A DNA stretch of 64,000 bases from Haloferula sp. BvORR071 (GTDB taxonomy: Bacteria > Verrucomicrobiota > Verrucomicrobiia > Verrucomicrobiales > Akkermansiaceae). The position numbers were made by a program, and so were the translations under genes. The notes beneath the pieces are model-generated. The model saw only the letters and a list, made by a program, of their open reading frames with translations. It was not told the origin of the DNA and searched no databases. The stretch's first letter is position 1; each line of letters begins with the position of its first letter. Below, one piece after another: positions 34,828 to 42,952 of the stretch. The stretch spans positions 124,001-188,000 of the forward strand of contig NZ_BATP01000027.1 in NCBI RefSeq assembly GCF_000739615.1, written 5' to 3'.

Positions 34828-35526
34828 ATGCTCCCGCCCGCCTATCCCCGCATTCAATTGGTGAACAGTTTCGACGAGCTACTCGCGACCCGCTTCGAAG
34901 ACGGAGTGAATGCGCTCTGCTGGCCACGCGAACTGGCGGGGGACTTCGCCGAGGTGGTCGAAACATTGGCCGCAGGCGAAGGGATCACTCCTCTGGATGA
35001 AGCCACTTTGGAGAGTCTCCCGCTGAGTGCGGCGGGAAAGCTGGCCATCGGGGTGATGCTCGAAGACCTGCGCTTGCTGCGGGAGCAAGGCCGCCTGCCC
35101 GAGCTCAATTGCATCCGCGCCTATCCGCGCGACGAGGAACCAGGAGTGGTGGCCACCGACGTGTATTCCTTCCACGCCGACAGCGCCCCGGTGGAAGCCG
35201 ATACCTGGCTGTGCACCTATCACGGGGCGCCGAGCGAGGGCCTGCGCCAAGAAGAAGCCCAACGCCGCATCGACCTGCCCGGGATCCGGGCCGCATTGCT
35301 GGAGGAATTCGGAGGCGAAGATGGCGAGGAGTTTCGCGAATACCTGAGCGAGTGCAGCTATGACCTCCACTACGCCCCGCTCCCGGGAGCTCAGCCCTTC
35401 TCCTTTGGCATCGGCAATCTCTGGCGCATCGCCGTGGACTGGCCGGGAAGCTTGGTGCCGCCCTGCGTCCACCGCGCACCGGAGAATCCTCCCGGTGAGC
35501 CGGCGCGGTTGTTATTGATCAGCTAG
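34828..35526 (+). CDS. DUF1826-like protein
   Basis: A 232-residue soluble protein. The central part (YSFHADSAPVEADTWLCTYHGAPSEG) resembles the FHxD...CTYxGxGT core of DUF1826, a family of unknown function with a likely double-stranded beta-helix and conserved His/Asp pair. Near the end VDWPGSLVPPCVHRAP could supply a third conserved His, as in the family's HRSPP. If these residues bind iron, an oxygenase-like role would be possible, but this is inference. No signal peptide. The next gene begins 46 bases downstream. Confidence 0.5.
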   Translation: MLPPAYPRIQLVNSFDELLATRFEDGVNALCWPRELAGDFAEVVETLAAGEGITPLDEATLESLPLSAAGKLAIGVMLEDLRLLREQGRLPELNCIRAYPRDEEPGVVATDVYSFHADSAPVEADTWLCTYHGAPSEGLRQEEAQRRIDLPGIRAALLEEFGGEDGEEFREYLSECSYDLHYAPLPGAQPFSFGIGNLWRIAVDWPGSLVPPCVHRAPENPPGEPARLLLIS

Positions 35527-35572
35527 CGAGACCAGCCGAGGCATGACCCAGCAGGAAAGATAGGCCCAGCGT

Positions 35573-37453
35573 ATGACCCCTCCCGAGCCCACAGCCGAAT
35601 CCCAAGCCGAGCGCCACTTCATCGAGTTGGCGACGCGACCGCTCGAAGATCATCCGGACGTTCGCGATGAGGCGCGGGGCGAGCTGATGGAGCGGTTGTC
35701 CCGCCAGGATCCGAGCCAGCGGGAAGCGATGGCAGAAGCGGCGCTCGTACGCCTCGCGAAAGTCCAGCCCGGCTCATGGCGCGGCAAGGCGCTCGGGATC
35801 GTCTCCGCCTGGTTCGTCTTGGCCGGGATCGCGGTTGGGCTGGGCTTTGAATTCTACGGTGAGATCCACGAGGAGAAGATTCTCCGCTACGAAGCTCAGC
35901 AGGAGGCCACCGCTTCCGGTTCTTCGGCCTTGGCTCCGTCAACTGATCTCGCGGAGCTCGAGGCGTATCTCGACAGCCGCTTCTCGGGAGGCAGCACCAC
36001 CCCGGACGACGCTGAAGCCTGGGGGGTGAAGCTCGATCCGGGCAACGGTGCCTGGCTTTGGCGGCAAGGCCTCCTCAAGTTCGATCGCTGGATGGCCTCG
36101 TCCTCCCGGCCACAGGAGGGCGTCCAGGAGGCATGGAAGCTCATCGAGGAAGCGGCGGCGGCGCCCCGCTTTGAATTCTACCGGCCCGAACACGATGCCA
36201 AGGCCATCGCAGCATTTGGGCCTCCCGAGACCTGCATCGGCTTGGGGAACCGTGCCCGCTTGTCCTACCACCGGCGGGGAGGAGATCAGGGCGAGCTTAT
36301 GGCTTCGCTTTTTTACGATGTGGCGGGATCCCAGGAGGCTGCAAGGGATGCCGATGGCCTGAGGTCTGCAATCCAAACTTGGGAGACACTTTGCCTGCGC
36401 CTCGCCCAAGAGAGCACTCAGCGCCAGGACTTGATCCTCTTGTTCAAGATGTCCGAGGCAGGGAAGAGCCTGTATTCGGCTGCCAAGTCCCTGGGACTGA
36501 CGGCTGAGCAGGAAAGGCTTTCTCCCCAGATCAAAGCCCTCGCGGCGTCTCAGATTCTGACGAAGTCGACCTCTCCTCCGGAGCTGGGAGTGATCGCCCA
36601 GCGCATCTATCTCGCGGGCCCTCTCCCGGCGACCGAAGCCTACAAGCCGGGCCGGATGATGGAGTATGCCGCTGCCGAGCGCTTCCTGGCCCTCTGCGCG
36701 GCTGTCCTGCTCCTACCTTTCCTGGCGGTCCTCGGCATCGAAGGCGTGCGTCGTGGTCGCCGGGTGAATGGCTTGGCTTCAGGGCTGTCTCCGCTCTTCG
36801 ACGGCCGTGACGGGCTCTGGCTGATCGGTCTCGGCCTGCTGGCACCCCTTGCCTGGTATTGGCTGATCACCCGGCTGACACCGATGGGCCTGCGCGAGGT
36901 GGGGATAGTCCAGTTCAAGTATCCGACCATCCTCTTCCAAGCCGCGGCTACGCTCCTGCTGGGCCTGAGCTTGGTGATCCAGACCTCGCAGTGGCGGGTG
37001 GGAGTCCGGGCCAAGGTGATCGGCCTGCGCGCGGGGCTGCCTTGGCTGGGATGGCTGATGGTGGGGATGGCGGCGGCCTTGGTCCCGGCGGCCGGCATCG
37101 GCCGTTGGCTGCCCCAGAGCCAGATCGAGGACTTCATCAAGATCCTCAGCGCAGCCGGCGGCATCCCGCTGCTCTGGATCCTGTGGCGTGGCTGCGCGCT
37201 GCTCTGCGGGCCGAAGCTGAATGCCTTGCCGGGGGTGCTGGCCGCTCGAGCCGCCAGCCTGCCGCTGCTTCTCGCGATCACTATCCTATTGGCGTTCAAT
37301 CCCTTGCTGTTGGCTATCGAGAAGAACTGGATGGCTCAGGACAGCGTCTCCGGCTGGGACGCCAAACGAGGAACGACGCTCCAAGAGGCCCGTTCGGTGG
37401 ACTTTGTGGTCGCCCGCTGCCGGGAATTTTTTGAAAATCCGAAAAAACAGTGA
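35573..37453 (+). CDS. Large membrane protein of unknown function
   Basis: A 626-residue protein. An N-terminal soluble stretch rich in Glu/Arg is followed by a first membrane segment at about 75-93 (LGIVSAWFVLAGIAVGLGF). A long soluble, helical domain comes next (about 110-360), and then six or seven membrane segments from about 368 to 600. The layout (soluble repeats between a single and a bundle of TM helices) recalls transporters with a large periplasmic domain, but I find no family signature. A hairpin with a short U-run follows the stop. Confidence 0.6.
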   Translation: MTPPEPTAESQAERHFIELATRPLEDHPDVRDEARGELMERLSRQDPSQREAMAEAALVRLAKVQPGSWRGKALGIVSAWFVLAGIAVGLGFEFYGEIHEEKILRYEAQQEATASGSSALAPSTDLAELEAYLDSRFSGGSTTPDDAEAWGVKLDPGNGAWLWRQGLLKFDRWMASSSRPQEGVQEAWKLIEEAAAAPRFEFYRPEHDAKAIAAFGPPETCIGLGNRARLSYHRRGGDQGELMASLFYDVAGSQEAARDADGLRSAIQTWETLCLRLAQESTQRQDLILLFKMSEAGKSLYSAAKSLGLTAEQERLSPQIKALAASQILTKSTSPPELGVIAQRIYLAGPLPATEAYKPGRMMEYAAAERFLALCAAVLLLPFLAVLGIEGVRRGRRVNGLASGLSPLFDGRDGLWLIGLGLLAPLAWYWLITRLTPMGLREVGIVQFKYPTILFQAAATLLLGLSLVIQTSQWRVGVRAKVIGLRAGLPWLGWLMVGMAAALVPAAGIGRWLPQSQIEDFIKILSAAGGIPLLWILWRGCALLCGPKLNALPGVLAARAASLPLLLAITILLAFNPLLLAIEKNWMAQDSVSGWDAKRGTTLQEARSVDFVVARCREFFENPKKQ

Positions 37454-37461
37454 GCCCGTTC

Positions 37462-37494
37462 GCCGGCCCGGAAGGGCTCGGGAGCCGGCCTTTT
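37462..37494 (+). terminator. Terminator after the large membrane protein gene
   Basis: GCCGGC (37462-37467) pairs with GCCGGC (37484-37489), extended by two pairs past a bulge, and is followed by TTTTCT. An alternative stem GAGCCC (37452-37457) with GGGCTC (37474-37479) would exclude it, so the two hairpins compete. The competing stem may be chance. Confidence 0.55.
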
Positions 37495-37748
37495 CTAACC
37501 ATGTTAGGGCCGCCTAACGGGAGGCGGAAGGGGTTCCGGGGCAGCCGTTTCCGGCATTTTACTAACCGTTATTCATGAACAGAATCCGGGGTTGGGGAAT
37601 CTAAACGATACGTATTGGCACGCAAGAAGCTTCTGGGCGGATACCACTAACAGTCCATTTTAGGGTTGCCCCGGCCTTCCGAGACCGTTAGTAAATGGAG
37701 CCTCGATTAACGCGATCCATTCATTATCAAGCTCGCCCAACTTACTGC
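37495..37748. other. Intergenic region upstream of the 3D lipoprotein gene
   Basis: Rich in TTAG/CTAA tetramers (CTAACC, GTTAGG, CCTAACG, ACTAACAG, TTTTAGGG, CGTTAGTAA). It holds the 10-mer GATACGTATT (37607-37616), also found 38 bases before the TSP3 gene at 50013. No convincing gene; a promoter surely lies here but cannot be fixed by eye. Confidence 0.4.
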
Positions 37749-38414
37749 ATGACTTTCCGCCTCGCTTCCGCCGCCGCACTAGCTGCCCTGCTGTTCTCCA
37801 GCTGCGCCTCGGATTCCGACCTCAAGGTCCTCTCTAAGTCCAACATCGGCCGCTATGGTTCGAGCACCTACGGTGCCACCGCGCAAGGCGGTGCCTACAG
37901 CACTGCGGAGCCGTCCGCTGCTGTGGTCCAAGGTGCCGCCGGTCACGCGAAGGACAAACACGGCATGCCTTTCTACAAGGCTTCCGAGCGCACCCGCCTG
38001 GTCCGCACCACGGCCTACACTCAATCCGAGTCCGACCATATCGAGTACGGCGCGATGAATGCCGCCGGCACTCCGCTGCGCTACACCGACCGCGTCCGCA
38101 GCGCCGCCGCTGACTGGGCCGTCTACCCGCTCGGCACCGTTTTCCGGATCAAGGGCATGTCCCAGCTTTTCGTGGTGGATGACTACGGTTCCGCCCTCAC
38201 CGGCACCGGCACTGTGGACATCTACACTCCGTCCAAGGACTACATGGGTCTCTGGGGCCGCCGCAATGTGGAGATGACGGTGGTGCAGTGGGGCTCCTAC
38301 GCCCGCAGCGCCGAGGTGCTCTCCAAGCGCACCCAGTTCCCGCACTGCGCGCAGATGTATGCTGCGATCAACCGGATGACCGCCGGCCAGACCGCTTCCA
38401 CGGCATCCCGCTAA
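37749..38414 (+). CDS. 3D-domain lipoprotein (RlpA/MltA-like double-psi barrel)
   Basis: About 221 residues starting at 37749 (MTFRLASAAALAALLFSSC) with lipobox FSSC. The C-terminal domain (about 90-190) is a 3D domain: VRTTAYTQSESD at the start and FVVDDYGSALTGTGTVDIY with the conserved Asp residues that give the family its name. These domains bind or cut glycan in peptidoglycan (MltA, YocH, Rpf-like proteins). The catalytic Asp of lytic transglycosylases is likely one of the Asp pair. Preceded by a 295-base gap (see that region) and followed 18 bases later by nth. Confidence 0.8.
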   Translation: MTFRLASAAALAALLFSSCASDSDLKVLSKSNIGRYGSSTYGATAQGGAYSTAEPSAAVVQGAAGHAKDKHGMPFYKASERTRLVRTTAYTQSESDHIEYGAMNAAGTPLRYTDRVRSAAADWAVYPLGTVFRIKGMSQLFVVDDYGSALTGTGTVDIYTPSKDYMGLWGRRNVEMTVVQWGSYARSAEVLSKRTQFPHCAQMYAAINRMTAGQTASTASR

Positions 38415-38432
38415 GCAGCTCTTGATTTGCCA

Positions 38433-39062
38433 ATGACGCGCTCGGAACGAGCCGCGCACGTGGACCGGCGGCTTGCGGAGCTTTATCCCGAGACGCCGAT
38501 CCCTCTGGATCACCGCGACCCGTACACGCTACTGGTCGCGGTTCTTCTTTCCGCACAGTGCACGGACGCGCGGGTGAACACGGTGACGCCAGCGCTCTTC
38601 GATCTGGCGGACACGCCGCAGGAGATGGCGAAGGTGCCGGTGGAGAAGATCAAGGACATCATCCGCCCCTGTGGGCTCTCGCCGCGGAAGTCGCAGGCGA
38701 TCCGGGATCTCTCCGTGATTCTCGTGGAGAAGCATGGCGGTGAGGTGCCTCAAAATTTCGAGGACCTGGAGGAACTGCCGGGGGTGGGTCATAAGACGGC
38801 CTCGGTGGTAATGGCGCAGGCCTTCGGGGTCCCTGCCTTCCCGGTGGACACGCACATTCACCGGCTGGCAAAGCGCTGGAAGCTGACGGAAGGGAAGAAC
38901 GTCGAGCAGACCGAGCGAGATTTGAAAAAGCTGTTCCCGAAGGCGCGGTGGAACGCGCTGCATTTGCAGATTATTTTTTACGGCCGCGGGCATTGCTCAG
39001 CGCGCGGGTGTGACGGGAAGTCGTGCTTGCTGTGTTCGGAGATGTTTCCGGCGAAGCGGTAG
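38433..39062 (+). CDS. nth: Endonuclease III (DNA glycosylase/AP lyase)
   Basis: A 209-residue base-excision repair enzyme that removes oxidised pyrimidines. The helix-hairpin-helix ELPGVGHKTASVV carries the catalytic Lys121; FPVDTHIHR carries the catalytic Asp139. The four C-terminal cysteines are Cys188, Cys193, Cys198 and Cys201 (C-x4-C-x4-C-x2-C), whereas E. coli Nth has C-x6-C-x2-C-x5-C, so the iron-sulfur cluster either binds differently or is absent. The start is taken at the ATG at 38433; a TTG lies six bases upstream. Follows the 3D lipoprotein gene by 18 bases. Confidence 0.93.
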   Translation: MTRSERAAHVDRRLAELYPETPIPLDHRDPYTLLVAVLLSAQCTDARVNTVTPALFDLADTPQEMAKVPVEKIKDIIRPCGLSPRKSQAIRDLSVILVEKHGGEVPQNFEDLEELPGVGHKTASVVMAQAFGVPAFPVDTHIHRLAKRWKLTEGKNVEQTERDLKKLFPKARWNALHLQIIFYGRGHCSARGCDGKSCLLCSEMFPAKR

Positions 39063-39092
39063 CTGGGCCGCTCCGCTACGCGCCATAAAGAG

Positions 39093-39122
39093 AGCGGGCA
39101 CCCGGAGGTCCGGATGCCCGCT
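39093..39122. terminator. Hairpin between convergent genes
   Basis: AGCGGGCA (39093-39100) pairs with TGCCCGCT (39115-39122), with further inner pairing of CCGGA and TCCGG. It lies between the ends of nth (plus) and the TSP3/LamG gene (minus). On the minus strand the stem is followed by CTCTTTA, a weak U-tract; probably works as a two-way terminator. Confidence 0.6.
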
Positions 39123-39154
39123 GTGACGATACAACCCGTGAAGGCTGGTTTGGC

Positions 39155-41830
39155 CTACTCGGCGAGCTGGAGGCGGTAGAAGACCTTGCCGGCCGGTGGC
39201 GCGGGGTCGGTCCAGGTGGCGGTCGTGCCGGTGGCGATGACGGTGGTCACGTCGCTCCATGCGCCCAGCGTGGTGCTGCGCTGGATGGTGAAGCTCAGTC
39301 CAGGGGCGGCGGGCCAAGTCAGGGTGCTGCCACTGAGGCTGGCGAGGAAGCGGGAGCTGCCCTTGGCTGGATCGAGACCGAGGAGGAACTCGACGCGATT
39401 CTTTGTGCCGTCGCCATCGAAGTCACCGCCGGCAGTTTGGTCGAGGCTGCCATTGAAGTGGGCCTGTTCCCAAGCGTCGTCCATGCCGTCACCGTCGGAG
39501 TCCGGGGTGCCGCTGGCGACATTCGCGAGGAACTTGCCGGTAGGCAGGGCGCTGCCGCTGATGCGGATTTCGTCGAGGTCACCGGTGAAGCTGTCGAAGC
39601 CGACGAAGTTGCCTGCGGCGTTGTATTCCGTCTGGCCGATCACCCAAGCGGCCGTGCCACCCGCGGCGGGCCAAGCGCCTGTGATCGCGAGTGAGCCTTC
39701 AAGGACGTAGCTGCTATCGCCGGGAGCCTTCAGCCAGAGGCTCAGGGTGGTGGGACTCGCGGTGACTGCGGCGGAATACCAGCTGCCGGCGGCGACGGTG
39801 CGAGTGCTGACGACCTCGCGGGCGGTCAGCGAGCCATCGACCAAACCGGCGACCACCTTGTTGGCGGCATTCAGCTTGAGGGTGAAGGGCGCTTGGTAGG
39901 GTGCCGCCGCGCCGGTCGGATTACCGCCCTTGCCGATGATCCCCTGCGCGAGACCGGTGCGGGTGGTGCGGAAGGAGGCTTCCACGGTGAGGCCGGTGAA
40001 GACGGTCGAATTGATCGGAGCCGTACCCATAGTATAGATGTTGTCGCTGGTGTAGCGGTTGCCATCTACGGCGGCAAAGACGAGTGAGCTGCCGTTCATG
40101 GCACCGGTATTGGTGACGATGCTGCCGGAGACGCGGGCGTTGTGCGCGGGAGCGGTGTAGTCGGCCCAGGTCATCATGCCGTTGCCATTACCGGTGACGT
40201 CCACCAATGCATCGGCGACCTGCGGATAGGCGACTGCACCGGTGGCCTTCTCCTCGAAGCGCCAGTAAGCGAGGGCGGTGGGATAGCTCGCCGTGCTCTT
40301 CGGATCGGTGCCGCCGTGGTACTCCACCGCATCACTGCGGCCGTCGCCATCGGCATCGGTGGTGCCGTCGGTATGGGCGAGTGCTGCCTCGAGGCTCTCC
40401 GCGCCGCTGCGGAAGTTCTTCACTTCCCAGCCGTCGGGCAGGCCGTCGAGATCACCGTCCGGCGATGAGATCTGCTGCAGCGGATCGCTGCCGGAGGTGA
40501 ACTCGGTCAGGTTGTCGTAGAGGTCGCCATCGGCATCGGCAGCCGGATCGCAATTGCCGGTGGGCGGGAAGTAGTGCGCCTCCCAGCCGTCGCTGATGAG
40601 GTCACCGTCAACATCCGGGAAACTGCTGCGGACCGCGGGGCCGGTATCCGCGAGGAATTCCTGGAGATTGTTGGCGTAGTCGCCGTCCGGATCTTCTCCC
40701 GGGAGCGCGGCGAGGTTGTTGAAGTTGTAAGTCTCCCAGCCATCCGGCAGGCCATCGCTATCGGTATCCGGGAAGTCAGCGATGTCGGTCGGGCTACTAA
40801 ATGCGTAGTACTCGGAGAGATTGTCGCAGTAGTCGAGGTCCGGGTCATCGGTGCCGGAGTAAGCGGCGATCGACCCGAATTCCTCAATCTCCCAGGAGTC
40901 GGGCAGACCATCATGATCGGCATCGGTCTCGACGCGGGCCAGGATGCCGTTGGCGGGAATGAACTGGTAATTGCCATCCGGTGAGACCCAGACCGTGCCG
41001 ACCTTATACCAGCCTTCGACGGCGAAGGTGGCGGTGAAGTTCTCCGTCAGGGTGCCGGTATTGACCAAGGTGTAGCTGTCGCCGATCTGGTTTCCGGCAC
41101 CGGTCAGATTGATGGTGAAGATGCCGCTGAACTCGAAGGGAGCCGTGCCGGAAATCGTATTGTAGGTGGCCGTGCCGGCATTGAAGGCGAAGGCGAGCTT
41201 GCCGGCAGAAGTCAGCACCGCGCCGCTGTTGCCGGTGGCGGTGATGTTGCCGGTGTAGGTATTCGCACCACTGAGGATGACTTGGCGGCCAGTGGTGTTG
41301 TTGGTGGTCAGCGCGAGGGTCCCGCTATTGCCGGAGATCGGCGCGGTGACAGTGATGGTCGCGTTATTGGAGAAGAGCGTGGTGGTTCCGGTGCCGGCGA
41401 TCACGATGTTTCCCGCGAGGATGAAGGCCGTGCTGCTATTGCTGGCGTTGTTGACCGTGGCACCATCCATCGTGAACTGATTGATGGTGATCGTGTTCAC
41501 ATTGGTGCCGCCCTTGTAGGTCAAGCTCGCTCCAGCCGCCAGCGACAGCGAGTCGCCAGCGAAGGTGTGACTGGCAGTGCTATCCGCAGGGGTGCGGAGA
41601 GTCATCGTGGTAGGCACCACGTAGGCATTGCCAGAGGCTGGCACCGCGGCATTCGACCACGAAAGATTGGTATTGAAGGAGGTGGTTCCAATGCCATTGC
41701 CAGCACCCAGGGTAACAGTCGCGGCGTGGAGCGGCGATGCCATCGCGAGGGCAAGGAGCAGGTGAATGCGGCCTCGGGATCGGGGCCCGCGAGGGATGAT
41801 GAGTTCGGGGAAGTTGAGGTCGGGGTTCAT
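39155..41830 (-). CDS. Exported modular surface protein (autotransporter-type repeats, TSP3, LamG, FYRL module)
   Basis: An 891-residue protein. The start at 41830 gives a long basic n-region and a signal peptide (IHLLLALAMASPLHAA, cleaved near residue 37). N-terminal beta-helix repeats follow of the autotransporter-associated type (LSGANTYTGNITATGNSG, about 190). TSP3-like acidic loops come next (DADHDGLPDSWEIEEFG, DTDSDGLPDGWETYNF and more, about 305-480). A concanavalin/LamG domain spans about 490-740, another TSP3 loop (DSDGDGMDDAWEQAHF) lies near 770, and a terminal beta module (LTWPAAPGLSFTI.RSTTL ... VFYRL) ends the protein. It is probably surface-exposed and calcium-dependent, for adhesion or carbohydrate binding. 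Confidence 0.8.
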   Translation of the reverse strand: MNPDLNFPELIIPRGPRSRGRIHLLLALAMASPLHAATVTLGAGNGIGTTSFNTNLSWSNAAVPASGNAYVVPTTMTLRTPADSTASHTFAGDSLSLAAGASLTYKGGTNVNTITINQFTMDGATVNNASNSSTAFILAGNIVIAGTGTTTLFSNNATITVTAPISGNSGTLALTTNNTTGRQVILSGANTYTGNITATGNSGAVLTSAGKLAFAFNAGTATYNTISGTAPFEFSGIFTINLTGAGNQIGDSYTLVNTGTLTENFTATFAVEGWYKVGTVWVSPDGNYQFIPANGILARVETDADHDGLPDSWEIEEFGSIAAYSGTDDPDLDYCDNLSEYYAFSSPTDIADFPDTDSDGLPDGWETYNFNNLAALPGEDPDGDYANNLQEFLADTGPAVRSSFPDVDGDLISDGWEAHYFPPTGNCDPAADADGDLYDNLTEFTSGSDPLQQISSPDGDLDGLPDGWEVKNFRSGAESLEAALAHTDGTTDADGDGRSDAVEYHGGTDPKSTASYPTALAYWRFEEKATGAVAYPQVADALVDVTGNGNGMMTWADYTAPAHNARVSGSIVTNTGAMNGSSLVFAAVDGNRYTSDNIYTMGTAPINSTVFTGLTVEASFRTTRTGLAQGIIGKGGNPTGAAAPYQAPFTLKLNAANKVVAGLVDGSLTAREVVSTRTVAAGSWYSAAVTASPTTLSLWLKAPGDSSYVLEGSLAITGAWPAAGGTAAWVIGQTEYNAAGNFVGFDSFTGDLDEIRISGSALPTGKFLANVASGTPDSDGDGMDDAWEQAHFNGSLDQTAGGDFDGDGTKNRVEFLLGLDPAKGSSRFLASLSGSTLTWPAAPGLSFTIQRSTTLGAWSDVTTVIATGTTATWTDPAPPAGKVFYRLQLAE

Positions 41831-41848
41831 TTTTTGTTGGATTGGTCG

Positions 41849-41899
41849 AAGCAACTCCCCGGGGCCGGCGACGGGTACCTGCGCCGCCGGGGAGTGCTT
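41849..41899 (-). promoter_or_regulatory. Stable 5'-UTR hairpin upstream of the 39155 gene
   Basis: Arms AAGCA / TGCTT, CTCCCCGG / CCGGGGAG and CGGCG / CGCCG nest in order around a loop CAGGTACCCGT, with an unpaired GC and one bulged T on the 3' side. The stem ends 19 bases before the ATG at 41830, leaving an A-rich single strand before the start. It could be a leader structure that controls translation, or a barrier between ruvX and this gene. Confidence 0.5.
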
Positions 41900-42167
41900 T
41901 GACTGCGAACCAGCAACGCCGATACCACGGGCCGAAGGATCGCTCCGGGCACTGGAGAATCGGCACAAAACGAAACAAACCGGCGCAATCCGCAGAGAAC
42001 GCTCAGGAAGCTGCCCAACAACCTAACAAGCAAGGTGTAGCGAACTTCTGTATGTTTCCGTCATTGCGGAAAGCGCCATGCGGAATCCTCATTTCCCCAT
42101 GCCAGAAACAGGAGAGGGATCAATGGCGGGCCATCTCCCGAAATACTAGGATTGCAGTATATTGCAA
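41900..42167. other. Intergenic DNA between ruvX and the TSP3/LamG gene
   Basis: About 270 bases with no coding pattern. A small inverted repeat GATTGCA / TGCAATC (42150-42156 and 42163-42169) overlaps the ruvX stop codon and may be its end hairpin. The promoter for the downstream minus-strand gene should lie here; I could not fix it. Confidence 0.35.
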
Positions 42168-42593
42168 TCAGAGGGTCGCCAGCCAAGCTTCGAGAATGGC
42201 CACGGCCGCCGCTTGGTCGATCACCGCCTTCTGCCGCTTGGCATTGCGACCCGCCTCGTGGAGCTTCGCTGCAGCATCCATGGTGGTGTAGGCTTCGTCG
42301 ACGTAAAGCAGCGGCAGTTGAGGAAGGCGCTTGGCGAGGCGGTTGCCGAACTTGCGGACTTTCTCTGCTGAGCTGCCTTCGGTCCCATCGATGCGAATGG
42401 GTAGGCCAAGCACCAGGGTTCGGATCGATCTTGAGGCGGCCAAGGCGGCGATACGCTCGATGGCATCGGTCTTGCGGACGTCGATCGTCTCCACCGGGTG
42501 GGCAAGGATTCCTAGCGGATCGGTGGCGGCAATGCCAATGCGGGCGTCGCCGTGATCGATACCGAGGGCGGGGTGAAGCTCGCTGCTGTCCAC
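42168..42593 (-). CDS. ruvX: Putative Holliday junction resolvase / pre-16S rRNA nuclease RuvX (YqgF)
   Basis: A 141-residue RNase H-fold nuclease. Family motifs: LGIDHGDARIGIA with metal Asp13, LVLGLPIRIDGTEG, LLYVDEAYTT (Asp/Glu pair) and the final helix QKAVIDQAAAVAILEAWL. YqgF is essential in E. coli and matures 16S rRNA ends; the Holliday junction role was proposed from fold similarity. The length is normal. The stop codon lies within a small inverted repeat. Monocistronic as far as visible. Confidence 0.93.
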   Translation of the reverse strand: MDSSELHPALGIDHGDARIGIAATDPLGILAHPVETIDVRKTDAIERIAALAASRSIRTLVLGLPIRIDGTEGSSAEKVRKFGNRLAKRLPQLPLLYVDEAYTTMDAAAKLHEAGRNAKRQKAVIDQAAAVAILEAWLATL

Positions 42594-42952
42594 GCCCGGA
42601 AAATGCGCTCCGAGGGCATCCGAGGTCGATCAAATCAGCGTCGGCAGGGTCTGGGCCAAAAAAACTTCACGGGAACTCCGACGTCACAGGCGCTCACTTT
42701 GCCCAACATCGCAAAAACAGACATTAGGCGTCTTTATAGCAGATAAAATCGCCAAATTCGGACACTTACATCAACATTATTGTCCTTTTTGCGCTCTTTT
42801 AGGATATATTCGAAACCTTCATGGCGAGGCGTTCTTGACACCTCGGAGGATTTGGATCTAGCGGTTAGGAATCCCCAAAGCCGGTTTTGGGATGCTGCGG
42901 GGTGACAAAAAAACCACATGAATCCTCGACCAAACTCCCACCCCCAGAAGGC
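42594..42952. other. 359-base intergenic region upstream of the M60 peptidase gene
   Basis: The middle (42715-42820) is markedly A+T-rich for this genome. It contains TATATT (42805-42810) 19 bases after TTGTCC, and a consensus TTGACA at 42835-42840 without a good -10 at 17 bases. Either could drive the peptidase gene. No small gene or repeat is apparent. Confidence 0.4.

Noticed and set aside
42835..42863. TTGACA-based promoter for the M60 gene
   Set aside because: The -35 matches consensus but nothing resembling TATAAT follows at 16-18 bases.
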